The notes: generated by a model from the letters alone, not told the origin. Counted from the first letter of the stretch, positions 47,259 to 59,219 are shown. The stretch: 64,000 nucleotides of DNA from Ailurus styani (GCA_002007465.1 LNAC01000768.1:62001-126000), one strand, 5' to 3'. Made by a program: numbers and translations.

Positions 47259-48280
47259 TTGGAGTTCACTGTTTGGAATGTCTGACAAATTGCTATATTT
47301 GCTCAAGTCAATCCACGGTAAAGTGTTTTTTCACTCTATATCAAATGAACTCATTATTTCATTTCAATTTTTCAATTTTTCATTTCTTTCCTTGAATTTG
47401 TTCTTTTTTCATAATTTTCATTTTTTCCCACTGCAGCTTTTAATTTTCCTTTATTGGCATATATATGTGAATTATGTCTCACTGAGGCCACCAAAAAAAC
47501 TGTTAGAAGAAGTGAATTCAGTAAACTTACAGGACACAAAATTAACATACAGAAATCTATTGCATTTCTATTCACTAATAACAAAGTAGCAGAAAGAGCA
47601 GTTAGGAAAGCAACTCCATTTACAACTATACCAAAAAGAAGAAAATACCAGGAATAAACTTAATCAAGGAGGTAAGATTTGTTCTCTGAATACTATAAAA
47701 CATTAATGAAAGATAATTGAAGATGACAACACAAACAAATGGAAAGATATGCCATGATTATGGACTGGAAGAATTAATATTGTTAAAATTTCCATTTTCC
47801 CCAAAGCAATCCACAGATTCAATGCAATCCTTATCAAAATAGCAACAGCATTTTTTATAGAAGTAGAACAAATACTACTAAAATTTGTATGGAGCCACAA
47901 ACAATCACAAACAGACAATCTTAAGAAGGAAAAAAGCTGGAGATACAACAATCCCAGATTTCAAGTTATATTACAAAGCTATAGGAATCAAAATAGTATG
48001 TTACTGGCACAAAATATACACACAGATCAATAGAACAGTATAGAGACCCCCAAAATAAACCCAAGCTTATATGGTCAGTAAATCTGTGACAAAGGAGGCA
48101 AGAATATACAATGGGGAAAAAATAAACAACAGTTTCTTAAACAAATGGTGCCACGAAAACTGGACAGCTACATGTTAAAGAATGAAAATGGACCGTTTTC
48201 TTAGACCATACACAAAAACAAACTCAAAATGGATTAAAAACCTAAATGTGAGACATGAAATTTAAAAACTCCTAGAAGAA

Positions 48281-48459
48281 TTGGATGCCTAGTTGGCTCA
48301 GTCAGTTAAGTGTCTGCCTTCAGCACAGATCATGATCCCAGGGTCCTGGGATTGAGTCCCACATGGGGCTCCGTGCTCAATGGGAGCTTGTGCTCTCCCT
48401 CTCTCATGCTCTCTCTCTCTCTCTCTGAAAAATAAAAATCTTAAAAAAAAAAAACCCCT
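48281..48459 (+). mobile_element. Can-SINE, older copy
   Basis: Head 'ggatgcctagttggctcagtc', core 'atgatcccagggtcctggg', CT tract, A-tail. Duplication approximates 'aaactc(ct)agaagaa' on both sides, imperfect. Confidence 0.92.
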
Positions 48460-49209
48460 AAACTCTCAGAGGAAAATTTAGGCAGTATTCTCTTGGACAT
48501 TAGCCTTAGCAACAGTTTTCTAGGTATGCCTCTTCAGGCAAGGGAAATAAAACCAAAAATAAACTATTGGGACATACTAAAACAAAAAGCTTTTTTACAG
48601 TGAGTTAAGGAAACAATCAAAACAAAAAGGCAACCTACTGGATGGGAAAAGATATTCATAAACAATATATCTAATAAGGGGTTAATATCCAAAATGTATA
48701 AAGAACTTACATAACTTAACACCAAAAAAACCCAAACAAACCCATAAATAATTAAAAATTGGCAGAGCACCCAGACAGACATTTTTCTAAAGAAGACATA
48801 TAGATGGTCAACAGATATGTGAAAAGATGTTCAACATCACTGACCATTGGGGAAATGCAAACCAAAACCACAATGAGATATTACCTTACACCCATCAGAA
48901 TGGCTGCTATTGAAAATAAAAGAAATAACAAGAGTTGGTGAGGATGTGGAAAAAAAGGAACACGTGCACTCCTGATAGGAGTGTAAATTAGTGCAGCCAC
49001 TGCAGAAAATAGTATGAAGTTTCCTCAAAAAATTAAAAATAGAATCACTATATGATCCAGTAATTCTACTGCTGGTATTGACTCAAACACTAATTCTAAA
49101 AGACACATACACCCTTATGTTTTCTGCAGCATTATTTACAATATCCAGGATAAGGAAGCAAACCTAGTGTCCATCCATAGGTAGGTGAATGGATAAAAAA
49201 GAGATGGTA

Positions 49210-49288
49210 TATACACACAGACACAAAGACACACATACACAGACACACAGACACACAGACACACAGACACACACACACACACACACAG
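49210..49288. repeat. (CA)n / ACAGAC array
   Basis: Mixed ACACAG and CA units, grown inside the L1 sequence near its ORF2 end. Confidence 0.93.
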
Positions 49289-50831
49289 AAGAATATTACT
49301 TAGCCATAAAAAAGAATGAGATCTTACCATTTGAGATAACATGGATAGATTGTGAGGGCATTATTCTAGGTAAAATAATTCAGACAGAGAAAAACAAATA
49401 CCATATGATTTCACTCATACATGGAATTAAAAACAAAAAACAAAAACAGATGGAGTAGGGAAGATGGAGGAGTAGGAGACCTAAATTTTGTCTGGTCCCA
49501 GGAATTCAGCTAGATAGTTATCAAACAATTCTGAACACCTACAAACTCAACAAGAGATCAAAGAGAAGAGGAGCAGCAATTCTATGAACAGAAAGTGACC
49601 AATTTCTGGAAGGGAGGACATGCAGAGAAGTGAATCCAAGGAAATATAAGGGAAGATAGACAATGGGGGCAGGTGCTGGCTCCCAGCAAGCAGTAGAGCA
49701 GTGGAGCACAAAATCAGAACTTTTAAAAGTCTGCTCCACTGAGGGATGTCACTCCAGAGGCTAAGTGGGAGATGGAGCCCTCTCAGGGACAGTGTGGTCT
49801 CAGGACCCTTGGGGTCACAGAAAGACCAGGGGTGTCTGAGTGTGGCATAGCTTCCAGGTATCGGTGCATGGAGGCTGGCTGCAGAGATGGAGCTGAGGAG
49901 AAGGCTCTTAGCTTGGGGTTACCTTAAACCATGTTCTGAGGCACAGTCAGGCCACTACTCTGAACAGGGACCCCACAAGTGGCAGATCTGGGGAGACTGC
50001 CTCCTTCCTCCAATGGGAGGAGCCACGGGGAGTGTGCTGCAGGAATCTGCTAGGTTTGGAGACTCCAAATGGGATGTGCACCAGAGATAGAAACACCGTC
50101 ACAGGCCAGGTGAGCTTGGAGCACAGTGGAAACCAGGGAGACAGGAGTGATTGAATGCTTTTCTCTGAGGGCGCATTGAGGAGTGGGGCCCTGAGCTCTT
50201 GGCTCCTCCAGATCAGAGACTGGGAGGCTGCCATCTAAATGTTCATCCTCCAAAGCTGTACTGAAAGCATTCAGGGAACAAAAGCCACAGAGAACAAACT
50301 TGAGCAGATTACTTAGCTTGGCCCCTGGCAAGGGTGGTGCAATTCTGCCTCAGGCAAAGACATTTGAGAATCACTGCAAAAGGCCCCTCCACCAAAAGAT
50401 CAGCAAGAACATCCAAGTCTACTGAACAATGAGAACTGCAAAACACAAGTGCTAGGGGAATACAGAAAATTAGAATTCATGGCTTTTCCCCCATGATTCT
50501 GTAGTCTTTCAAAGTTAAGTTTTTTAAAATTTCCCTTATTTTTTTCTTTTTGTATTTTTTTGAATTTTCCCTCTTTCCTATTTTAATCTACTTTAACTAT
50601 TTTATCTTATCAATACCTTTTTAAAATTTCATTTTTATACTCATTCTACCCCTTCATTGTATTTAAACTTATTTTTTGTACATATAGGTTTTACTTTCTT
50701 TAGAATTTTGGGATATAGTTTCTTCTAAAAGACCAAAATATACCCAAAATCTAGTGTATGGCTTTGTTCTAGTCTCTAGCCTGATCTCATTCTCTCCTTC
50801 TTTTTTTTCTCTTTTTTTCTTTCCTTTTTTC

Positions 50832-51038
50832 TTTTTCTTTTTTTTTTTTTAAGATTTTATTTATTTATTTCACAGAGGGAGAGAGATCCACAAGGAGGCA
50901 GAGAGGCAGGCAGAGAGAGAGGGGGAAGCAGGCTCCCTGCCGAGCAGAGAGCCCGATGCGGGCCTCGATCCCAGGACCCTGAGATCATGACCTGAGCCGA
51001 AAGCAGAGGCTTTAACCCACTGAGCCACCCAGGCACTC
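50832..51038 (-). mobile_element. Can-SINE, antisense, in L1 5'UTR
   Basis: Complete reversed young copy. Duplication of TTCTTTCCTTTTTTC (about 50817-50831 and 51039-51053) in the pyrimidine tract. Confidence 0.94.
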
Positions 51039-51153
51039 TTCTTTCCTTTTTTCAACCGACTTCTTATCTTATCAATTCCTGTTTTAAAATATTTTTTAAT
51101 TTTCATCTTTACACTCATATTCCATCCCTTCATCATGTCTACCTATATGTATA

Positions 51154-51176
51154 GATGATAGATAGATAGATAGATG

Positions 51177-51209
<33 letters not shown>
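51154..51209. repeat. (GATA)n(GT)n compound microsatellite
   Basis: About five GATA units, then about 16 GT units with one GC interruption, in the L1 5'UTR. Confidence 0.95.
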
Positions 51210-51301
51210 TTCTTTCTTTAAAAATTTGGGAGGCAGTTTCATCTAACAAACTAAAATACAACCAAAATCATGTGTGTGGCTCTGTTTTATTCACCAGCCT
51301 A

Positions 51302-51304
<3 letters not shown>

Positions 51305-51338
<34 letters not shown>
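51305..51338. repeat. (TA)n microsatellite
   Basis: About 17 AT units, perfect and self-complementary, in the L1 5'UTR. Confidence 0.96.
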
Positions 51339-51343
<5 letters not shown>

Positions 51344-51460
51344 CTTTCTTTTCCTCCTGGTTTTGGGTCTCTTCTGATTTGGTTAATGTATATTTTTCTG
51401 GGATCGTTGTTACCCTTTTAGCATTTTGTTCTCTCATTCCTCTATTCTTCTCTGGACAAA

Positions 51461-52611
51461 ATGACAAGGCAGAAAAACTCACCTCAAAAAAAAAAGGGGG
51501 GGGGCGCCTGGGTGGATCAGTGGGTTAAGGCCTCTGCCTTCAGCTCAGGTCATGATCTCGGGGTCCTGGGATCGAGGCCCTCATCAGGTTCTCTGCTCAG
51601 CAGGGAGTCTGCTTCCTCCTCTCTCTCTGCCTGTCTCTCTGCCTACTTGTGATCTCCCTCTCTCTGTGTAAAATAAATAAATAAAATCTTTAAAAAAAAA
51701 AAAAAAGAGCAAGAGCGCGTACCGATGGCTAGGGACCTAATCAATATGGACATTAGTAAGATGTCAGAACTACAGTTCAGAATGATGATTCTCAAGGTGC
51801 TAGCTGGGCTCAAAAAAAGCATGGAAGATATTAGAGAATCCCTTTCTGGAGAAATAAAATCCCTTTCTGGAGAAATAAAAGAACTAAAATCTAACCACGT
51901 TGAAATCAAAAAGGCTATTAATGAGGTACAATAAAAAAATGGAGGCTCTTACTGCTAGGATAAACGAGACAGAAGAGAGAACTAGTGATATAGAAGACCA
52001 AATGATGGAGAATAAAGAAGCTGAGTAAAAGAGAGACAAACAACTACTGGACTAACAACTACTGGACTACGAGGGGAGAATTCAAGAGATAAGTGATACC
52101 ATAAGACAAAACAATATTAGAATAATTGGGATCCCAGAAGAAGAAGAAGAAAGAGAGAAGGGGGCAGAAGGTATACTGGAGCAAATTATAGCAGAGAATA
52201 TCTCTAATTTGGCAAAGGGAACAAGCATCAAAATCCAGGAGACACAGAGAACCCCCCTCAAAATCAATAAAAATAGATCCACAGCCTGTCATCTAATAGT
52301 AAAATTTACAAATCTCAGTGACAAAGAGAAAATCCTGAAAGCAGCTTGGAGCAAGAAACCTGTAACCTATAGTAGTAGAAATATTCAATTGCCAGAAGAC
52401 CTATCCACAGAGACTGGGCAGGCCAGAAAGGACTGGCATGATATATTCAGAGCACCAAACAAGAAAAATATGAAGCCAAGAATATTATATCCAGCTAGGC
52501 TCTCATTGAAAATAGAAGGAGAGATAAAAATATTTCCAGGACAAATAAAAACTAAAAGAATTTGCAAACACCAAACCAGCCCTACAGGAAATATTGAAAG
52601 GAGTCCTCTAA
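51461..52611 (+). pseudogene. LINE-1 ORF1, broken
   Basis: ORF1p is the RNA-binding, trimeric coiled-coil chaperone of L1. The start MTRQKNSPQKK is intact at 51461, then a SINE interrupts at 51496. The coiled coil resumes near 51725 and carries a directly repeated heptad SLSGEIK (51836-51877). An in-frame TAA follows near 51932, another at 52026, and a 15-bp tandem duplication lies at 52039-52068. The C-terminal RNA-binding part (52209-52530) is readable until a +1 shift near 52535. The ancestral stop is at 52609-52611. Confidence 0.85.
51496..51693 (+). mobile_element. Can-SINE, young, in ORF1
   Basis: Near-consensus copy starting with a run of nine Gs after an A-run, tail of AAATAAATAAATAAAATC and A15. 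Target duplication is an A-rich run and cannot be placed exactly. It disrupts ORF1 codon 12. Confidence 0.94.
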
Positions 52612-52654
52612 GCAAAGAGAAAGCCTAAAAGTAACAGACTAGAAAGGAACAGAG

Positions 52655-52845
52655 GGCGCCTGGGTGGCTCAGTGGGTTAATGCCTCTGCTTTCGGCTCAG
52701 GTCATGATCTCAGGGTCCTGGGATCGAGGCCCGCATCGGGCTCCCTGCTCAGCGGGGAGCCTGCTTCCCCCTCTCTCTCTCTGCCTGCCTCTCTGCCTCC
52801 TTGTGATCTCTCTCCCTCTGTGAAATAAATAAATAAATTAAAAAA
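52655..52845 (+). mobile_element. Can-SINE, young, between ORF1 and ORF2
   Basis: Near-consensus copy. Perfect 13-bp duplication AGAAAGGAACAGA (52641-52653 and 52846-52858). Confidence 0.97.
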
Positions 52846-52896
52846 AGAAAGGAACAGAGACAATATACAGTAACAGTCACCTATACAGGCAACACA

Positions 52897-55800
52897 ATGG
52901 CACTAAATTCATATCTTTTAATAGTTTCCCTGAATGTAAATGGGCTAAATGTCCTAATCAAAATACACAGTGTATCAGAATGGATTAAAAAAACCAAGAC
53001 CCATAGATATGCTGTCTACAAAAAATTCATTTTAGACCCAAAGACACCTCCAGATTTAAAGTGAGGGGGTGGAAAACAATTTACCATGCTAATGGACATC
53101 AAAAGGAAGCTGGTGTGGCAATCCTTATATCAGGCAAATTAGATTTTAAGCCAAAGACTATACTAAGAGATGAGGAAGGAAACTATATCATATTTAAAGG
53201 GACTCTCCCACAAGAAGATCAAACAATTTTAAATATGTATGCTCCTAACATGGGAGCAGCCAATTATATAAAACAATTAATAACAAAATCAAAGAAATAC
53301 ATTAACAGTAATACAATAATAGTAGGGGACTTTAACACCCTCCCTCACTGAAATGGACAGATCATCTAAGCAAAAGATCAAGAAGGAAATAAAGGCTTTA
53401 AATGATGTACTGGGCCAGATGGACTCAGAACATTCCATCCCAATGCAACAGAATACACATTCTTCTCTAGTGCACATGGAACATCCTCCAGAAGAGATCA
53501 CATCCTGGGTCGCAAATCAGGTCTCAGCTGGTACCAAAAGATTGGGATCATTCCATGCATATTTTCAGACCACAATGCTTTGAAACTATATCTCAATCAC
53601 AAGAGGAAAGTTGGAAAGAACTCAAATACATGGAGGCTAAAGACCATTTTACTAAAGAATGAATGGGTCAATGGGAAATTAAATATGAATTCAAAAAATT
53701 CATGGAAACAAATGAAAATGAAAACACAAGTGTTCCAAATCTTTGGATGCAGCAAAGGTGGTCCTGAGAAGAAGGTATATAGCAATACAAGCCTTTTTCA
53801 AAAACATGAAAAGTCTCAAGTACACAACCTAACACTACACCTAAAGGAGCTGGAGAAAGAACAGGAAAAAAAGCCTAAACCCAGAAGGAGAAGAGAAATA
53901 ATAAAGATCAGAGAAGAAATAAATGAAATAGGAACCAAAGAACAGTAAAACAAATCAAGGAAACTAGGTGCTGCTTCTCTGAAGAATTAATAAGATTGAT
54001 AAACTCCTAGCCTGATTTATGAAAAAGAGAAAGGACCCAAATTAATAAAATCATGAATGAAAGAGGAGAGATCACAACCAACACCAAAGGAATACAAACA
54101 ATTATAAGAACATATTATGAGCAACTATACATCAGCAAATTTAACAATCTGGAAGAAATGGATGCATTCCTAAGACATACAAACTATCCAAACTGAGCCA
54201 AGAAGAAAGAGAAAACCTGAACAGATCCATTCCAGTAAGGAGATAGAAGCAGTCATCAAAAAATCTCCTAACAAAAAAGAGCCCAGGGCCAGATGGCTTT
54301 CCAGGGGAATTCTACCAAATATTTAGAGAAGAATTGATACCTATTCTCCTGAAACTGCTCCAAAAAATAGAAATGGAGGGAAAACCTCCAAACTCATTTT
54401 ATGAGGCCAGCATTACCTTGATCCCAAAACCAGACAAAGACCTCATTAAAAAGGAGAATTACAGACCAATATTCCAATGGACAAATTCTCACCAAAATAC
54501 TAGCCAATAGGCTCCAACAGGACATTAGAAAAATTATTCACCATGACTAAGTGGGATTTATTCCTGGGCTGCAAGGTTGATTCAACATCCACAAATCAAT
54601 CAAAGTGATAGAAGACATTAATAAAAGAAAGAACAAGAACCATATGATCCTCTCAATAGATGTTGAAAAAGCATTTGACAAAGTACAGCATCCTTTCTTG
54701 ATCAAAACTCTTCTTAGTGTAGGCATAGAGGGTACATACCTCAATAACACAAAAGCTATCTATGAAAAATTCACGATGAATATCATTCTCAATGGGGAAA
54801 AACAGAGCTTTTCCTCTAAGGTCAGGAACATGGCAGGGATATCCACTATAACCACTGCTATTCAACATAGTACTAGAAGTCCTAGCCTCAGCAGTGAGAC
54901 AACAAAAAGGAATAAAAGGCATCTGAATTGGCAAAGAAGTCAAACTCTCACTCTTTTCAGATGATATGATACTTATGTGGAAAACCCAAGACACTCAACT
55001 CCAAAACTGCTAGAACTCATACAGGAATTCAGTAAAGTGTCAGGATACAAAATTAATGCACAGGAGTCAGCTGCCTTTCTACACACCACAGCAAAATAGA
55101 AGAAAGAGAAATTAAGGGTGTACTCTGTCAATCCCATTGACAAGTACAGCCAAAACCATAAGATAGTAGGAATAAACCTAACCAAAGAGACAATCCATAC
55201 TCTGAAAACTATAGACTACTCATGAAAGAAATTGAGGAAGACACAAAGAAATGGAAAAACAATGCATGCTCATGGATTGGAAGAACAAATATTGTGAAAA
55301 TATCAATGCTGCCTAGAGCAATCTACACATTTAATGAAATCCCTATAAAAATACCATCAACTTTTTTCAAAGAAGTGGAACAAATAATCCTAAAATTTAT
55401 ATGCAACAAGAAAAGACCCTGAATAGCCAGACGAATGTAAAAAGAAAACCAGAGTTGGTGGCACCACAATTCCAGACTTCAAGCTCTATTACAAGGCTGG
55501 AATCATCAAGACAGTATGGTACTGGCACAAAAACAGATACATAGATCAGTGGAACAGAAGGGAGAGCCCAGAAATGGACCCTCAACTCTATGGTCAATTA
55601 ATCTTTGACAAAGCAGGAAAGAATGTCCAATGGAAAAAAGACAAGCTCTTCAACAACTGCTTTTTGGAAAATTGGATGGCCACATGCAGAAGAATGAAAC
55701 TGGACCATTTCCTTACCCCACACACAAAAATAGACTCAAAATGGATGAAAGACCTCAATGTGAGATAAGAATCCATCAAAATCCTTGAGGAGAACACAGG

Positions 55801-56655
55801 AAGCAACCTCTTTGATCTCAGATGCAGCAACTTCTTCCTAGAAATCTTGCCAAAGGCAAGGGAAGCAAGAGCAAAAATGAACTATTGGGACTTCATCCAG
55901 ATCAAAAGCTTTTGCATAGCAAAGGAAACAGTCAACAAAACCAAAAGAGAACTGACAGAATGGGAGAAGGTATTTGCAAATGACATATCAGATAAAGGAC
56001 TAGTATCCAAAATCTATCAAACTTATCTCCATGGGCAGAAGACATGAACAGGCATTTCTGCAAAGAAGACATCTAAATGGCCAACAGACACATGAAAAAG
56101 TGCTCAACAACACTGGGCATCAGGGAAGTACAAATCAAAACCAGAGTGAGATACCAAATCACACCAGTCATAATGGCTAAAATTAACCAGTCAGGAAACA
56201 ACAGGTGTTGGCGAGGATGTTGAGAAAGGGGAACCCTCTTACACTATTGGTGGGAAAGCAAGCTGGTGCAGCCACTCTGGAAAACAGTAAAGCTTCCCTA
56301 CGACCCAGTAATCGCACTACTGGGTATTTACCCCAAAGATACAAATATAGTGATCCAAAGGGGCACGTGTACCTGAATGTTTATAGCAGCAATGTCCACA
56401 ATAGCCAGACTATGGAAAGAGCCCAGATGCCCATCAACAGATGAATGGATAAAGAAGATGTTGTGTGTATATATATACATATATATATATGTATATATAT
56501 ACACATACACACACACAATGGAATAATACACAGCCATCAAAAACATGAAATCTTGCCATTTGCAATGACGTGGATGGGCCTAGAGGGTATTATGCTAAGC
56601 TAAATAAGTCAATCAGAGAAAGACAATTATCATATGATCTCATTGATATGAGGAA
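52897..56655 (+). pseudogene. LINE-1 ORF2, broken
   Basis: ORF2p carries endonuclease and reverse transcriptase. The start MALNSYLLIVSLNVNGLN is readable at 52897. The endonuclease piece 53061-53351 keeps GDFNT. Reverse transcriptase begins near 54275 ('[13 protein letters not shown]') and the piece at 54605-54964 has '[13 protein letters not shown]'. The catalytic FADD box reads F-S-D-D near 54957. The C-terminal part continues to about 56655. At least six frameshifts or stops break it. Strictly a relic. Confidence 0.85.
56464..56505. repeat. 42-bp perfect palindrome in TA/CA array
   Basis: The sequence from TGTGTATATATATAC to its reverse complement is exact over 42 bp, within a TA-rich expansion at the L1 ORF2 end. 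Confidence 0.9.
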
Positions 56656-56945
56656 TTTGAGAAACAAGGCAGAGGATCATAGGGGAAGGGAGGGAAAATG
56701 AAATAAGATGAAGCCAGAGAGGGAGACAAACCATAAGAGACTCTTAATCTTAGGAAACAGACTGAGGGTTGCTGGAGCGGGGTGGGGAGGGAAGGATGGA
56801 ATGGCTGATGGACACTGGAGGGGATGTGCTATGCTGAGTGCTGTGAATTGTGTAAGACTGATGAATCACAGACCTGTAATTCTGAAACAAATAATACATT
56901 ATATGTTAATTAAAAAAAGTGAACAAACAAAGCTAGTAGAAACAG

Positions 56946-57126
56946 GGGCATCTGGGTTGGCTCAGTCATTAAGCGTCTACCTTCAGCTCAGGTCATGATT
57001 CCAGAGTCCTGGGATCGAGACCTGAATAGGGCTCTCCTGCTCAGCGGGGAGCCTGCTTCTCTCCCTGTGCCTGCTGCTCCCCCACCTTGTGCTCACTCTG
57101 TCAAATATTTAAAATCTTAAAAAAAA
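56946..57126 (+). mobile_element. Can-SINE, older copy
   Basis: Head 'gcatctgggttggctcagtc', core 'gatcgagacctgaatagggc', short tail. Duplication 'ta(g/c)(t/c)agaaacag' (56934-56945 and 57127-57138). Confidence 0.93.
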
Positions 57127-57127
57127 T

Positions 57128-57435
57128 ACCAGAAACAGACCCAAAAACACAGAGAATAAACTGGTAGTTTCCAGAGGGGAATTAGTGGAGGAATGGGCAA
57201 AAAGGGGAGTGGGAAGTATAGGCTTCTGGTTATGGAATTGATATGTCATTGGGGGAAAGGCACAGCATAAAGAATGTAGTCTAGGGTAGTGTAATAATGT
57301 TGTATGATGAAAGATTGTAGCTGCATTTGGGGTAAGCATAGCATAACATATAGACTTGTTGAATTACTATGTTGTACACCTGAAATTAATGTATTATTAT
57401 ACCTCAACTGTACTCTATACTTCAATAAAAATTAT
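57128..57435 (+). mobile_element. Old LINE-1 3' end, right half of the host L1
   Basis: 3'UTR words 'ctggtagtttccagagggg', 'actatgttgtacacctgaaa' and 'ctatacttcaataaaaat'. Same family as the L1 at 2196-6578. The continuation of 47485-49455 after the full-length L1. Confidence 0.85.
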
Positions 57436-57439
57436 ACAC

Positions 57440-57860
57440 ACACTCACACACACACACAACCCTAAAGCTGAGTTTTTTATCTACCTGAAATTCTAAGGTT
57501 TCCTAAATATTTTTCTTCCTCTTAACATATGTTCTATTATACACACACATATATATACCTTCTGCTGTTAAAAGCATGTGTATTTTCTGTCACACATTTC
57601 TTTCTCTCATCATCTACAACAAGTTCCCCATTAAATTGTGTTTAACTTCCAAAATGTATCTCTAATATACCTACTCTATTTTTGTTTCTATAAACCTATT
57701 CTGATCTGCCATCATCTCTTGGTGAAATTACTAAAAGAAACTCCTTATCAGTTATACTGCTACCACTATAATTTGCTTTCAATTCAACATCAGAATATTT
57801 AAATTTAACTTAAAAAAGCACAAATTATATTATTTCCTCCTTCTACTTAAAATTTATAAT
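57440..57860. other. Unassigned AT-rich DNA
   Basis: Short CA and TA tracts (57436-57460, 57541-57560), otherwise nothing recognised. Confidence 0.5.
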
Positions 57861-57865
57861 ATCAA

Positions 57866-58005
57866 CCAATGGTGTTGAGAAAAATGATATCCACATTCTA
57901 AAGAATGAAGATAGACTCTTATCTTATTCCATATTAAAAAAATAACTCTAAATGAACCAAAGTCCTAAATGTAAGAGCTAAAGCTATCAACCAGTTAAGT
58001 GTACT
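57866..58005 (+). mobile_element. Old LINE-1 fragment
   Basis: 'atggtgttgagaaaaatgatatccacattc' and 'aaatgaaccaaagtcctaaatgtaagagc' match the L1 ORF2 3' region. About 140 bp, diverged. Confidence 0.7.
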
Positions 58006-58195
58006 AGTTATAAACAGAATTTTGATGGACAATTTACTTTTTGATAAATCTCTAATTATCTGCGGTGGTAATGATACTGGATATATTTCACATAGCTGCT
58101 AATCCTTCAGGAAAGATACCAGGATGACAAAGCATGTGGAGGAGAGCCAATGGGACCTTAGGGAAACTAAGCAAGAGGAAAACATGATGACGTGT

Positions 58196-58500
58196 ATCAG
58201 ATCATATGATCTCTCTGATATGAGGAATTTGAGAGGCAGGCAAGGTGGGGGGTCGTGGAGGGTAGGGAGGGAAAAAAATGAAACAAGATGGGATCGGGAG
58301 GGAGACAAACCATAAAAGACTCTTAATCTCATGAAACAAACTGAGGGTTACTGAGGGGTGGGAGGGTAGGGATGGGGTGGCTGGGTTATGGACATTGGGG
58401 AGGGTTTGTGCTACGGTGAGTGCTGTGAAATGTGTAAACCTTTCACAGACCTGTACCCCTGGGGCAAATAATACATTATATGTTAATAAAAAACAAACAA
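58196..58500 (+). mobile_element. Young 5'-truncated LINE-1, about 305 bp
   Basis: Only the 3'UTR, of the same subfamily as the 56.6-56.9 kb tail (ends 'ataatacattatatgttaat' + A-rich). Flanked by a 15-bp duplication ACATGATGACGTGTA / ACGTGGTGATGTGTA with three transitions, two at former CpG sites. Confidence 0.9.
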
Positions 58501-58660
58501 ACGTGGTGATGTGTAAAATGAGCAAAAATAAATTTTATTGTTACAAGTGTTCTGTGGAGAGAAGGTCAACACTGTGGCCAGACAACTTTCTGCTAGTGCC
58601 TTAGAGGGATCAAAAGTACAAATATTCATTTACACAGAGGGTTCACTGAAAAGAATTTGA

Positions 58661-58873
58661 GGGGTGCCTAAGTGGCTCAGTTGGCTTAGCACCTAGCTCT
58701 TGGTTTTGGCTTGGATCATGACCTCAGAGTCAGGAGATGGAGCCCCGCACAAGCTCTGTGTGGAGTTTGGAGCCTGCTTAAAATTCTCTCTCTCCCCCTC
58801 TTCTGCCCTCCAACCCCTTCTCACATGCATGCTCTCCCTTGGGGTTGGGGGGAAACAAGTAGAAGAAGAAGAA
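58661..58873 (+). mobile_element. Can-SINE, older copy with GAA tail
   Basis: Head 'gggtgcctaagtggctcagt', diverged core, tail of GAA repeats. Perfect 13-bp duplication GAAAAGAATTTGA (58648-58660 and 58874-58886). Confidence 0.94.
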
Positions 58874-58929
58874 GAAAAGAATTTGATATGATTCAGAAGT
58901 AGAGCAAGCAAGCAAGAAATACGCAGAGA

Positions 58930-59218
58930 GAGAGAGAGAGACGGGGACTGAAAGAGGAAGTTATTATACTGCTGCATTTGAAGATGTAAGAAGATACCAC
59001 GAGCCAAGGAATGCAGGCAGCCTCTATAAATGAAGAGAATCAAAGAAATGGATCCCCTAGTGCCCCCAGAAGGAACCACACCTGCTATCATGAGGACCTC
59101 AGCTTAGTCAGATGAATTGGAAATTCTGACCTCCAGAAATGTAAACATATAGTTGCACTGGTTTAATCCACTAAATTTGTGGTAATTTGTTACAGCAATA
59201 ATAGGAATCTAATATAGA
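58930..59218 (+). mobile_element. MaLR LTR 3' part (MLT1-like), sense
   Basis: 'gagccaaggaatgcaggcagcc', 'cccagaaggaaccacacctgc', 'tgacctccagaaatgtaaac' and 'ggtaatttgttacagcaataatagg' are in LTR order, ending in a CTAATATA-like terminus. Confidence 0.8.
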
Positions 59219-59219
59219 C

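Larger units (their letters stand above)
47485..49455 (+). mobile_element. Old LINE-1 (host element), ORF2 3' part and start of 3'UTR
   Basis: Sense L1 from 'actgttagaagaagtgaattcagtaaac' through the ORF2 C-terminal region to 'tttcactcatacatggaatt'. The rest of its 3' end lies at 57128-57435, displaced by the full-length L1. It contains a SINE (48281-48459) and a CA-rich array (49210-49288). Frames broken. Confidence 0.88.
49456..51460 (+). promoter_or_regulatory. LINE-1 5'UTR (internal promoter region)
   Basis: GC-moderate first kilobase ('gtctggtcccaggaattcagc' onward), then a T-rich pyrimidine tract at 50510-50850. In active copies this region drives sense transcription. Here it has a SINE at 50832 and GATA, GT and TA microsatellites, so activity is doubtful. 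Confidence 0.7.
49456..56930 (+). mobile_element. Near-full-length carnivore LINE-1, 7.4 kb, inactive
   Basis: Complete order of an L1: 5'UTR from 'agggaagatggaggagtagg' (49456), ORF1, ORF2 and a 3'UTR ending in 'ataatacattatatgttaatt' plus a short A-rich tail near 56930. Without the three nested SINEs (50832, 51496, 52655) it is about 6.9 kb. Both ORFs have stops and frameshifts, so it cannot move. It landed in the 3'UTR of the L1 at 47485. No clear target-site duplication was found. Confidence 0.9.

Noticed and set aside
46904..47395. 163-codon plus-strand frame
   Set aside because: It runs across an antisense MaLR LTR and into T-rich DNA, in the wrong strand and frame for any known product. 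Chance.
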